From Paractinoplanes maris (GTDB taxonomy: Bacteria > Actinomycetota > Actinomycetes > Mycobacteriales > Micromonosporaceae): a stretch of DNA of 64,000 bases. Location: the NCBI RefSeq assembly GCF_023544465.1, contig NZ_JALPVL010000012.1, positions 306,498 to 370,497 of the forward strand, in the 5' to 3' direction. Every line of letters starts with the position of its first letter. Within the stretch, counting starts at the first letter, position 1. Below, piece by piece: positions 1 through 7,710 of this stretch. The notes below the pieces were generated by a model. The model saw only the letters and a list, made by a program, of their open reading frames with translations, did no database searches and was not told the DNA's origin. The translations under genes and the position numbers were made by a program.

Positions 1-1
1 G

Positions 2-547
2 CGCCGGGTGTCGTCCAGAACGCGCTCCCCGTGGATCGTCCACTCGCTGGCTCGCTTCGGCTCCGTGCTCATGCGTCGAAACTTTAGTCACGTCGAGCGG
101 ATGACACGCCTCGGTGAAATTCCTTGCCCAGATGTCACCCTCCGCGAGGCGTCGCTACGGCTTGAGCACTACGCCGCACCCGACGAACTGCATCACTTCG
201 CTGGGCATTCTCTGCTCCACACCGACCTGAACAACGCCAACGTCATCGTCGCCGACGGCGTCGCCTGCATGGTCGACTGGGGCTGGGCCACCCGAGGAGC
301 CGCCTGGCTGGACGCGGCGTACTGGACGATCTGGCTTATCAGCGCCGGCCATGCACCGGTCGAAGCCGAGCGCTGGGCACAACGGATTCCCGCCTGGCAA
401 GCGGCTACCAGCGCTGGGCTCGCCGCATTCGCCGCAGCCAACGTCCGTATGTGGAACCAAATCGCCGGAGCGCAACCCGACGCCTGGACCCGACGCATGG
501 TGATCGCCGCGGACCGATGGAAGGCGCACCGCGTCAGCCGCATGTGA
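2..547 (+). CDS. APH-like phosphotransferase family protein, 3' part
   Basis: The frame is open from the window edge, so this is probably the C-terminal part of a longer protein. A GTG at 8 would give 179 residues. The visible part has the kinase catalytic loop (HTDLNNANVIV, near residue 71) and a metal-binding DWG step (CMVDWGWATRG), as in aminoglycoside phosphotransferase/choline kinase-like proteins. Family members phosphorylate small molecules with ATP; the substrate here is unknown. The tail is Trp/Ala-rich helix, usual for the family C-lobe. The N-lobe with the ATP-gripping lysine is not in the window. Assignment to the fold is fairly safe; drug resistance should not be inferred. Confidence 0.7.
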   Translation, partial: RRVSSRTRSPWIVHSLARFGSVLMRRNFSHVERMTRLGEIPCPDVTLREASLRLEHYAAPDELHHFAGHSLLHTDLNNANVIVADGVACMVDWGWATRGAAWLDAAYWTIWLISAGHAPVEAERWAQRIPAWQAATSAGLAAFAAANVRMWNQIAGAQPDAWTRRMVIAADRWKAHRVSRM

Positions 548-682
548 CGAAGGCACACCCGGGTTGGCCGGACGGGCCTTCCTGCTCTTCGACGGCTCAT
601 AACGCCTACGCGTGCGGCCCAGCTCGGCCCCGACCGGGCGCCGGTCGTAATCAGGCCGGCACCATGGCGATGGGGGGATCCG

Positions 683-726
683 GGGGGCTTGCCCCCACGG
701 CGTGGGGTCTGGGGCTCGGGCCCCAG
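683..726 (-). terminator. tandem hairpins behind tRNA-Arg
   Basis: Just 3' of the minus-strand tRNA-Arg lie two perfect stems. One is CTGGGGC-TCGG-GCCCCAG (709-726) and the next is GGGGGC-TT-GCCCCC (683-696). No U-tract follows, as is common in GC-rich actinobacteria. They probably terminate the tRNA transcript. Confidence 0.5.
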
Positions 727-737
727 GGACGCTCAAG

Positions 738-810
738 CGCGCCCGGCAGGATTCGAACCTGCGACCGACGGATTAGAAGTCCGTTGCTCTATCCGCTGAG
801 CTACGAGCGC
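738..810 (-). tRNA. tRNA-Arg (anticodon UCU)
   Basis: Read on the minus strand, all arms fold: acceptor GCGCTCG pairs with CGGGCGC (one G-U pair). The D-arm is GCTC/GAGC, the anticodon stem is ACGGA/TCCGT with loop CTTCTAA (anticodon TCT), and the T-arm is GCAGG/CCTGC with TTCGAAT. Length is 73 nt with discriminator G; CCA is not encoded. It reads the rare AGA/AGG arginine codons. Confidence 0.95.
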
Positions 811-914
811 GAGGGGCACAGCTTAACTTGCCGGTGGCGACGCGGGGGTAACCAGCCGTCGGTAGGTGGGGGACCGAACGGCTACGTTGGCAGGTTGTCA
901 ACAAGACTGCGCAG

Positions 915-1913
915 CTACCTTGAGTTGTCCTCCGGGGCCGGCGGGACCGAGACCTCGGGCGTCCCGACCGGCGGCATGAAAGCGTCGGTCCAGCGGCCCA
1001 ACTCGCGGAAGACTTCGGTGCGTACCTCTTTGCCGGAGAGCGTGAGATCGTGCATGCCGCCGTCGAACCGGGCGATCGTGACCCGCGGGCCGAGACGCGG
1101 CGCCCAGCGCACGATGTGCTCGACATCCAGCACGGAGTCGGAGACGCGGAGATCCTCGTGCCACGCGCGGCCCCGGAACGTCCGCGTCGAACACGCGACC
1201 ATCACCGGCGCGTCGATGCCCAAGCCGGCCCGCAGCCGACGCTGACCACGCCGAATGGCCTCCAGCCAGCCCGAGGTCACCGGGAAACCGAACACCGGCT
1301 TCCACGCCAGATCGTAGGACCACTCGCCATTGTGGTCACTGTGCAGGCTCTGGCCGTAAAGGCCCAGCGACGACATCGGGATCTTCCGGTACGGCGTACG
1401 CCGGGTGGCCGCGATCGTCGCCGCCATGATGGGCTTCTTCAGCAGCCAGGGCACGTTGAAATCGAAGAACGGGCTGTTCAGGAATAGTCCGTCGACGATG
1501 CCTTGCTTCTGCCGGGTGTGTGACCACAGCGACGTGATCAGACCGCCGGTCGAGTGGCCGGCCACCAGCATCTGGTCGTGGCCGTCCTGCTCGCGGATGA
1601 TGCGCGCCGACTCGTCGAGCTCGGGGAAGTAGTCGGTGAGGCTGCGCGCGAAATTCGGCGTCTGGTGGGGGAGCAGGCTGCGGCCGTATTTGCGCAGATC
1701 GAGCGCGTAGAAATCCCAGCCGCGCTCGACGAAGAAATCGGCCAGGTGGGTCTGGAAGAAATAGTCCACGAAGCCGTGCACGTACAGCACGGCCCGGCGG
1801 CTGGGGCGGTCGGCCCGCCGTCGCACGAGCGTGGCCACCACTTCACCTTCGTCGTCGCGACCCAGGTCGATCGTGTGCCGTTCGTAGGGCGGTCCGAGTA
1901 CGTCGATCTCCAC
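915..1913 (-). CDS. alpha/beta hydrolase (serine hydrolase, lysophospholipase-like)
   Basis: A 332-residue protein. It has the oxyanion-hole strand (VLYVHGFVDYF, near residue 45), the nucleophile elbow GHSTGG (serine near 120) and a C-terminal FDGGMHDL that supplies the catalytic histidine after a domain carrying the acid. The DLRKYGRS and HQTPN segments resemble monoacylglycerol lipase/PldB-like hydrolases. No signal peptide is seen, so it is likely cytosolic. It stands alone between tRNA-Arg and the divergent ssb gene. The true substrate cannot be read from the sequence; an ester or lipid is likely. Confidence 0.85.
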   Translation of the reverse strand: MEIDVLGPPYERHTIDLGRDDEGEVVATLVRRRADRPSRRAVLYVHGFVDYFFQTHLADFFVERGWDFYALDLRKYGRSLLPHQTPNFARSLTDYFPELDESARIIREQDGHDQMLVAGHSTGGLITSLWSHTRQKQGIVDGLFLNSPFFDFNVPWLLKKPIMAATIAATRRTPYRKIPMSSLGLYGQSLHSDHNGEWSYDLAWKPVFGFPVTSGWLEAIRRGQRRLRAGLGIDAPVMVACSTRTFRGRAWHEDLRVSDSVLDVEHIVRWAPRLGPRVTIARFDGGMHDLTLSGKEVRTEVFRELGRWTDAFMPPVGTPEVSVPPAPEDNSR

Positions 1914-2085
1914 GGGCCCAGGCTACCCACCAGTACGCGTCGACGCGCGATATCAGAAACCCCGGCCCTTGTGGCCGATTTCCACAGACCCAGTGCTTGT
2001 CCACAGACCACCGCTCAAGATCCCCGAGCCGTACGGCCCGAGCGAGAAGCTGCCCACCTCACCGCAACACAACTGGAGGACACAA

Positions 2086-2754
2086 GTGTTCGACACCAAC
2101 CTCGTCGTCGTGGGCAACGTGCTGGTCGCCCCGGAATGGCGCCGCCTGGAGGGGTCCGGCTCGATGGTGGCCAACTTCCGGGTCGCCTCCAACGCCCGCA
2201 AGTTCGACCGGGAGACCAACACCTGGGTCGACGGCCGGAGCCTGCGGGTGCGGGTGACCGCGTGGCGCCGGCTGGCCGAGGGCGTGACCGCGTCGATCGC
2301 CGTCGGCGACCCCGTCATCGTCTACGGACGGCTCTTCACCCGCGACTGGAAGGACAGTGAGGGCAACGACCGGATCTCGTACGAGATGGAGGCGCTCTCG
2401 ATCGGTCACGACCTCGCCCGCGGCCGGTCCCGGTTCGTGCGCAACCCGCGTGGTTCGGCCCAGGGCGTGAGCACGATCGAGGACACCGACGAGCGCTTCT
2501 TCATCGGCGGCGAGCAGTCGGCGCCGGTCGCGGTCGAGGACGCCCCCGCCATCTTCGGCGACGGCGTTCCCGACGAGGACGGCCCGCTGTTCCCTGAGGC
2601 GGCGCCGTCGGATGAGGCGGCGTCGCGGTCCGACCACAAGGAGGAGGCATCCGACGAGGAGATCGCTCTCGAGGTCGAGAAGATCGCCGCCGCCGAGCCC
2701 GCACCCGCCCGGCGCTCGCGCCGGACCGCGCGAAAGGAGCCCGTCGCCGCCTGA
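2086..2754 (+). CDS. ssb: single-stranded DNA-binding protein (paralogue with atypical tail)
   Basis: A 222-residue protein binding single-stranded DNA in replication and repair. The start is GTG at 2086, chosen because GGAGG lies at 2075-2079 and the next residues (FDTNLVVVGN) begin the OB fold; an in-frame start upstream at 1969 would add a non-homologous leader. OB fold spans about residues 1-110 (VANFRVASNARKF, WRRLAEGVTASIAVGDPVIVYGRL). The tail is acidic for about 80 residues, then ends in a basic run (RRSRRTARKEPVAA). The usual acidic DDxxPF-type tip that recruits partner proteins is missing, so this is probably not the main replicative SSB. A hairpin terminator follows. Confidence 0.88.
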   Translation: MFDTNLVVVGNVLVAPEWRRLEGSGSMVANFRVASNARKFDRETNTWVDGRSLRVRVTAWRRLAEGVTASIAVGDPVIVYGRLFTRDWKDSEGNDRISYEMEALSIGHDLARGRSRFVRNPRGSAQGVSTIEDTDERFFIGGEQSAPVAVEDAPAIFGDGVPDEDGPLFPEAAPSDEAASRSDHKEEASDEEIALEVEKIAAAEPAPARRSRRTARKEPVAA

Positions 2755-2775
2755 TCCACCGGCGCAGGAGGGCAG

Positions 2776-2831
2776 GTCAGCCGCTGTCGGCTCGCTGAGC
2801 CGGCACCGGCCCGGGTCGCCGGACGGCTGAC
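2776..2831 (+). terminator. branched hairpin after ssb
   Basis: GTCAGCCG (2776-2783) pairs perfectly with CGGCTGAC (2824-2831). Inside it sits a second stem CGGCTC-gct-GAGCCG (2788-2802). It is placed 21 bp after the ssb stop and has no U-tract. Probably a transcription terminator. Confidence 0.55.
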
Positions 2832-2932
2832 ACTGCCCCCGAATGGGGTGGTCCGATCGTCCCGGGCGATCGGGCCACCCGGCCGACCTGCCCGGTTGGG
2901 CGCGGGTGGGGGCCGACCGGCAGACTGGTCGC

Positions 2933-3394
2933 GTGCTGTTGAAGGAGATCCGCGCGATCGCGGGCGAGACACTTGTGCTCGCGCCGCACGACCAGGACAC
3001 CGAGAGAGCCAACACCAGCTGGTTCGGCGCTCCGCCGCACGAGCGCATGGGCCTGACGGCCGAAGAGGTGGTCGCCGTCTTCGAAGAAACGATCGACCTG
3101 CTGCGGGGGCAGGTCGCTGCGATGTCGCACGTGGGGCCGGCGACGTTCTATGTGTGGCACGACCTGCAGGCGGGGCAGCTGCGCTGTTCCACCAGGTCGT
3201 GCGGGCGGGACGAACTGCCGTTCACCGAGAAGTACCGGACGACGGACGACCTGCGGGAGATCGTCGTCGAGTTCCTCGAGGATCGTGCGCCCGGCGCGAT
3301 CGTCTGGGGCGAGTTCGACCCGGTGCCCATCCCGGACGGGCCGGAGCCTGACGTGCGGGAAATCCCGGTCTGGGTGTGCGACCTACGTTCATGA
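2933..3394 (+). CDS. conserved hypothetical protein
   Basis: A 153-residue soluble protein from a GTG at 2933. A longer reading from 2843 exists, but its first 30 residues are low-complexity and overlap the region after the ssb terminator. I do not recognise the family. It is acidic, without membrane segments, and contains a four-residue-spaced run of aromatics (TFYVWHDLQAG) and a possible metal or redox cysteine pair (CSTRSC near residue 85). It precedes cobD by 39 bp on the same strand and could be co-transcribed with it, but nothing ties it to cobalamin synthesis. Confidence 0.65.
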   Translation: MLLKEIRAIAGETLVLAPHDQDTERANTSWFGAPPHERMGLTAEEVVAVFEETIDLLRGQVAAMSHVGPATFYVWHDLQAGQLRCSTRSCGRDELPFTEKYRTTDDLREIVVEFLEDRAPGAIVWGEFDPVPIPDGPEPDVREIPVWVCDLRS

Positions 3395-3433
3395 TCGTCA
3401 GATTGACCGGTTGAAGGCGGAAAGGACCAAGGC

Positions 3434-4471
3434 GTGGCGGGGGAGGCGAACCGGGCGGGCACGGCTGACGCGGTCGGGCTGGCGGCGGGCTATCTGCTCG
3501 ACGCGGTGTTCGGGGATCCGCGGCGGTTCCACCCGGTCGCCGGGTTCGGGACGGTGGCGGGAGCGCTCGAGCGGCGGATCTACGCACCCAACCGGCGCGC
3601 GGGGGTGGCCTTCACGGCGGTCGCGGTGGGAGTGCCGGCCCTGGCCGGGGTGGCGGCTGCGGCGGCCACGCGGAGGCTGCCGATCGCCCGGGCCGCTCTG
3701 GTCGCCGGGGTCACCTGGACGGTGCTCGGCGGGCGGACCCTTCGGCGGGAGTCGCGGATCATGGCGGGACACCTCGACGACCACGATCTCGGCTCGGCGC
3801 GCGGGCGGCTCAACCACCTCTGCGGGCGGGACCCGTCCCGGCTCGACGAGTCCGAGCTGGCCCGGGCGACGGTCGAGTCCGTCGCCGAGAACACGTCCGA
3901 TGCGGTGGTCGCACCGCTCGTCTGGGGTGGCCTGCTCGGGCTGCCGGGGCTGCTGGCCTACCGGGCGGCCAACACGCTCGACGCGATGGTGGGGCACCGG
4001 TCGCCGCGATATGCGCGGTTCGGGATGGCGTCGGCCCGGCTCGACGACGCGCTCAATCTGCTGCCGGCCCGGTTGACCGGTGTGCTGACGATCGCGGCGG
4101 CACCGGTCGCGGGCGGCAACCCGAAGGAGACGTTGCGGGTCTGGCGCCGGGACCGCAACGATCACCCGTCGCCCAACGCGGGCCAGTGCGAGTCGGCCAT
4201 GGCGGGGGCTCTGGGCGTACGGCTCGGGGGTCGCAACGTCTATTTCGGACGCAGCGAGACCAGGCCGTTCCTCGGCGACGGCCCCCGCCCGTCGGCCGTG
4301 CACCTGCGCCGCGCCGCACGGGTGTCCGGCGCTGTCGGGCTCGCCGCCGCCGGCCTCGCCGTCGGAACGGCGCTGCTGAGAGGCGCTGTCGGATCGGCGC
4401 TGCTGAGAGGCGCCGGGGCGGTCGGAAGTGCGCCGCGGCAAAGCTCAGTGACCGGGCGGAGGGGACGGTGA
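3434..4471 (+). CDS. cobD: adenosylcobinamide-phosphate synthase CobD/CbiB
   Basis: An integral membrane enzyme that attaches (R)-1-amino-2-propanol or its phosphate to adenosylcobyric acid. The 345-residue protein has the family N-terminus (LLDAVFGDPRRFHPVAGFG, near residue 18), the conserved ESVAENTSDAVVAPL motif, and GGNPKETLRVWRRD followed by HPSPNAGQCESAMAGAL. Several hydrophobic helices are visible at about residues 55-100 and 150-230. The GTG start at 3434 follows a purine-rich AAAGGACCAAGG. The stop overlaps the cobQ start (GTGA), so the two are translationally coupled. Oddity: the C-terminus carries an imperfect duplication (ALLRGAVGSALLRGAGAVGSA) beyond the usual end. Confidence 0.93.
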   Translation: MAGEANRAGTADAVGLAAGYLLDAVFGDPRRFHPVAGFGTVAGALERRIYAPNRRAGVAFTAVAVGVPALAGVAAAAATRRLPIARAALVAGVTWTVLGGRTLRRESRIMAGHLDDHDLGSARGRLNHLCGRDPSRLDESELARATVESVAENTSDAVVAPLVWGGLLGLPGLLAYRAANTLDAMVGHRSPRYARFGMASARLDDALNLLPARLTGVLTIAAAPVAGGNPKETLRVWRRDRNDHPSPNAGQCESAMAGALGVRLGGRNVYFGRSETRPFLGDGPRPSAVHLRRAARVSGAVGLAAAGLAVGTALLRGAVGSALLRGAGAVGSAPRQSSVTGRRGR

Positions 4472-6039
4472 GCGGCGGGCTTCTCGTGGCCGGGACCACG
4501 TCGGACGCCGGGAAGAGTGTCCTCACGGCGGGGATCTGCCGTTGGCTGCACCGCCGGGGCGTCAAGGTCGCTCCGTTCAAGGCGCAGAACATGTCCAACA
4601 ACTCGGTGGTCGTCGTCGGGCCGGACGGCCGCGGCGGCGAGATCGGCCGCGCCCAGGCGATGCAGGCGGCTGCCTGCGGCATCGCACCCGATCTGCGGTT
4701 CAACCCCGTTCTGCTCAAGCCGGGCAGCGACTTCTCCAGCCAGGTGGTCCTGCTCGGTGAGGCCGTCGACACCGTCACGGCCGGCAACTACCGGTCGCTG
4801 CGGCCCCGCCTCGCCGAGACCGCCCACGCCGCCCTGGCCGAGCTCCGCGCGGAGTACGACGCCGTCATCTGCGAGGGCGCCGGCAGCCCGGCTGAGATCA
4901 ACCTGCGCGACGGCGACTTCGTCAACCTGGGCCTGGCCCGCCAGGCCGGCCTCCCGGCGATCGTGGTCGGTGACATCGACCGGGGCGGTGTCTTCGCGGC
5001 CCTCTTCGGCACGGTCGCGCTGCTCAGCCCGGAGGATCAGGCGTTGATCGCCGGCTTCGTGATCAACAAGTTCCGCGGGGATCTGGGCCTGCTCCGGCCC
5101 GGGCTCGACATGATCACGTCGGTGTCGCACCGGCCGGTGTACGGCGTTCTGCCGTTCCACCGTGAGGTCTGGCTCGACGGTGAGGACTCCCTGGCGTACG
5201 GGAATGTCGTGGGACGCCCGCAGGGCCCACACGGCACCGAGTGGCTGCGCGTCGCCGTCGTCCGCCTGCCGCGGCTCTCCAATGCGACCGACGCCGAGGC
5301 GCTCGCCGCCGAACCGGGTGTCCGGGTGCTTCTCACGGTTGAGCCGGCCGAGATCCTCGACGCCGATCTGGTGGTCATCCCCGGGTCGAAGGCCACCGTC
5401 AGCGACCTCGCCTGGCTGCGCGAGACCGGGCTGGCCGGCGCCATCGAGGCGCATGCCGCGCAGGGCAAGCCGGTGCTCGGCCTCTGCGGCGGCTTCCAGA
5501 TGCTTGCCCAGTCGATCACCGACGAGGTCGAGAGCCGCCGCGGAACCGTACGAGGTCTGGGCCTTCTGCCGGTGGGGATCGCTTTCCAGCCGCGCAAGAC
5601 GCTCGCCCGGCCCACCGGCGAAGCCTTCGGCGCGCCCGTCACCGGCTACGAGATCCACCACGGCGTCGTCACCAACCAGCCGCCGAGCCCCTTCCTCCGG
5701 TACGCCGACGGGCAACCCGAGGGGGCGATCAGCGGCAACGTATGGGGAACGCACTGGCACGGCGCCTTCGAATCCGACGAGTTCCGCCGCCGCTTCCTGA
5801 CCGAGGCCGCCCGCCAGGCCGGCCGCCACGGCTTCACCGTCGCCCCCGGGACGCACTTCGCCGGTGTCCGGGATCGCGCGCTCGACGTGCTGGGCGATCT
5901 CGTCGAGGAGCATCTCGACACGGAGGCGCTCTGGCGGCTGATCGAGAGCGGCCCGCCGCCCGCGGTGCCGTTCCTCCCGCCCGGAGCACCGCGAACACCC
6001 GGAGCACCGCAAACACCCGGAGCACCACAAAGTGCCTGA
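4468..6039 (+). CDS. cobQ: cobyric acid synthase CobQ
   Basis: ATP- and glutamine-dependent amidase acting on adenosylcobyrinic acid a,c-diamide to make cobyric acid. A 523-residue protein from the GTG at 4468 that overlaps the cobD stop. The N-terminal P-loop-like domain has AGTTSDAGKSVLTAG, the KAQNMSNNS motif, EGAGSPAEINL and DIDRGGVFA. The C-terminal glutaminase has its nucleophile in LGLCGGFQML and a His in VWGTHWHGAFE, so the triad looks intact, unlike CobB in this window. The last ~25 residues are a Pro-rich extension built of three 6-residue repeats (PGAPRT/PGAPQT/PGAPQS), whose DNA also carries the ribosome site of the next gene. Confidence 0.95.
   Translation: MSGGLLVAGTTSDAGKSVLTAGICRWLHRRGVKVAPFKAQNMSNNSVVVVGPDGRGGEIGRAQAMQAAACGIAPDLRFNPVLLKPGSDFSSQVVLLGEAVDTVTAGNYRSLRPRLAETAHAALAELRAEYDAVICEGAGSPAEINLRDGDFVNLGLARQAGLPAIVVGDIDRGGVFAALFGTVALLSPEDQALIAGFVINKFRGDLGLLRPGLDMITSVSHRPVYGVLPFHREVWLDGEDSLAYGNVVGRPQGPHGTEWLRVAVVRLPRLSNATDAEALAAEPGVRVLLTVEPAEILDADLVVIPGSKATVSDLAWLRETGLAGAIEAHAAQGKPVLGLCGGFQMLAQSITDEVESRRGTVRGLGLLPVGIAFQPRKTLARPTGEAFGAPVTGYEIHHGVVTNQPPSPFLRYADGQPEGAISGNVWGTHWHGAFESDEFRRRFLTEAARQAGRHGFTVAPGTHFAGVRDRALDVLGDLVEEHLDTEALWRLIESGPPPAVPFLPPGAPRTPGAPQTPGAPQSA
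5981..6034 (+). repeat. 18-bp x3 repeat in the cobQ tail
   Basis: Three near-identical 18-bp units (CCGGAGCACC plus GCGAACAC, GCAAACAC or ACAAAGTG) encode PGAP(R/Q)(T/S). Each unit contains GGAG. In the last copy GGAG sits 9-10 nt before the GTG start of the following kinase gene. Confidence 0.9.
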
Positions 6040-6628
6040 GCCCAGCCTCGACGACCTGGCCGCGTACGTCCGGGGGCGGCCGCCTCGCCTCGGCGCCGTC
6101 CGCCTGGTCGCCGTCGACGGGCCCAGCGGCGCCGGCAAGACCCGCTTCGCCGACCGCCTGGCCGCCGCGCTCGGTGACGCCCCCGTCGTGCACACCGACG
6201 ACCTGCTCAGCGGCTGGGACGACCAGTTCACGTTCTGGGCGCGGCTGGAGAAGCACGTGCTCACCCCGCTGCGGAACGGCGAAACCGCCACCTACCGGCG
6301 CTACGACTGGGACCACCACGATTTCGCCGGCCCGCAGCTGACGGTGGCACCCCTTCCGGTCGTACTCCTGGAAGGGGTGAGCGCCGCCCGGCGCGAGATT
6401 CGTCCCGAGTTGACCCTGGCTGTCTTTGTCGACGCGCCGGGCGAACTTCGCTGGGAGCGCGCTATCAGCCGGGACGGGGACGACAGCCTTGCGTATCGGA
6501 AGTACCTTGAGCGCTGGCGGGCCGCCGAGGACCGGCACTTCGCCGTGGATGAGACGGCCGCGCACGCGGATCTGATCGTCGACGGCGCAGCACCGTCCGC
6601 CCTATCGATCAAAGGGTGGCGATCATGA
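6032..6628 (+). CDS. uridine-kinase-like P-loop kinase
   Basis: A 198-residue nucleotide- or small-molecule kinase candidate. Walker A is DGPSGAGKT (residues 29-37). A possible acceptor/Asp site is HTDDLLSGW (55-63), with YDWDHHDF substrate-loop chemistry and VLLEGVSAAR preceding the LID-like arginines, as in uridine kinase/panK-like proteins. It starts inside the cobQ end (8-nt overlap), its ribosome site lies in the cobQ repeat, and its stop overlaps the next start (ATGA). Although it sits in the cobDQ operon it is not CobU: CobU has a different P-loop (GGxRSGKS) and guanylyltransferase motifs. Substrate unknown. Confidence 0.75.
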   Translation: MPEPSLDDLAAYVRGRPPRLGAVRLVAVDGPSGAGKTRFADRLAAALGDAPVVHTDDLLSGWDDQFTFWARLEKHVLTPLRNGETATYRRYDWDHHDFAGPQLTVAPLPVVLLEGVSAARREIRPELTLAVFVDAPGELRWERAISRDGDDSLAYRKYLERWRAAEDRHFAVDETAAHADLIVDGAAPSALSIKGWRS

Positions 6629-7689
6629 CTACCGACGACGAGAACCGCCCGGTACGCCGGCGGATCACCCTCACCGGCATCAGCTCGCGGGCCTGGGAGC
6701 ACCCGGCCGACCGGGGCGCGCTGACCGCCCTGCGGGAGCTGCGCGGCTTCGACGACGTGGTCAAGGCGTTCTTCGGCATGTGGAACGAGCGCGGCTTCCG
6801 CCTGCAGTTCCTGGCCGGCGCCATCCGGGTCGACCACCGGCAGTACCCCCGCGTCTATCAGCGCTTCACCGAGGCCGCGGCCACGCTCGACGTGGTCGAG
6901 CTGCCCGAGCTGTACGTCTCGCAGGACCCGATCATCAACGGCTCGGCGATCGGCCTCGACAAGCCGTTCATCGTGGTCACCACCGGCGCCGTCGAGAAGC
7001 TGGACGACGACGAGCTGCGCGCGATGCTGGGCCACGAGATCGGCCACGTCCGCAGCGGCCACGCCGTCTACAAGACCATCCTGATGATCCTGACCCGCTG
7101 GGCGGCCAGCCTGAGCTGGTTGCCGGTCGGCGCCATCGCGCTGCGGGCGATCATCACGGCGATGCTCGAGTGGTGGCGCAAGGCCGAGTTGTCGGCCGAC
7201 CGGGCCGGGCTGCTGGCCGGGCAGGATCCGGCCGCCTCGCTGCGGCTGCTGATGAAACTGGCCGGCGGCGGCGACCTGTCGCAGATCGACACGGCCGCGT
7301 TCCTCGAGCAGGCCGCCGAGTACGAGAGCGGCGGCGACCTGCGCGACAGCATCCACAAGATCGGCATGACCCTGGGCAGCACCCACCCGGTCCCCGTGGC
7401 CCGGGCGTCCGAGCTGCGCAAATGGGTCGACTCGGGGGCGTATGCGGAGATCCTCGGTGGCGACTACCCGCGCCGCGACTCGGATGGCGACGCCTCGGTG
7501 GCCGACGACGTGAAGGCCGCCGCCAACTCGTACCGGGAAACTTTCAGCAATTCGCAGGATCCGCTCGTCGGTCTGCTCCGCAAGCTCGGCGACGGTGCCG
7601 GTGACCTGGCCGGATCGGCTGTGCGGGGCGCCCGTGGGTGGATGGGCGATGCGTCACGCCGCGGCCGGCGAGACGGCGAAGAGGGCTGA
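6625..7689 (+). CDS. M48-family zinc metallopeptidase
   Basis: A 354-residue membrane-associated peptidase. The zinc site is HEIGHVRSGH (residues ~134-143), with a third ligand in AELSADRAGL about 50 residues later. Between them is a hydrophobic stretch that could form one or two membrane helices (TILMILTRWAASLSWLPVGAIALRA region). The architecture resembles HtpX/Oma1-like quality-control peptidases, although a typical N-terminal four-helix HtpX part is absent. ATG at 6625 is preferred over GTG at 6616: it makes an ATGA overlap with the preceding kinase stop and is preceded by AAAGGGTGG. Confidence 0.85.
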   Translation: MTTDDENRPVRRRITLTGISSRAWEHPADRGALTALRELRGFDDVVKAFFGMWNERGFRLQFLAGAIRVDHRQYPRVYQRFTEAAATLDVVELPELYVSQDPIINGSAIGLDKPFIVVTTGAVEKLDDDELRAMLGHEIGHVRSGHAVYKTILMILTRWAASLSWLPVGAIALRAIITAMLEWWRKAELSADRAGLLAGQDPAASLRLLMKLAGGGDLSQIDTAAFLEQAAEYESGGDLRDSIHKIGMTLGSTHPVPVARASELRKWVDSGAYAEILGGDYPRRDSDGDASVADDVKAAANSYRETFSNSQDPLVGLLRKLGDGAGDLAGSAVRGARGWMGDASRRGRRDGEEG

Positions 7690-7697
7690 ACGAACCT

Positions 7698-7703
7698 TAG
7701 GAT
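7698..7703 (+). promoter_or_regulatory. -10 element of a leaderless promoter
   Basis: TAGGAT lies 7 nt before the ATG of the M20 peptidase gene, with no ribosome site between. This is the spacing expected if transcription starts at the start codon. No clear -35 box is seen. Confidence 0.55.
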
Positions 7704-7710
7704 CACTCAC

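Noticed and set aside
6032..6628. CobU (cobinamide kinase)
   Set aside because: The Walker A is GPSGAGKT and the rest is uridine-kinase-like; CobU motifs are absent.
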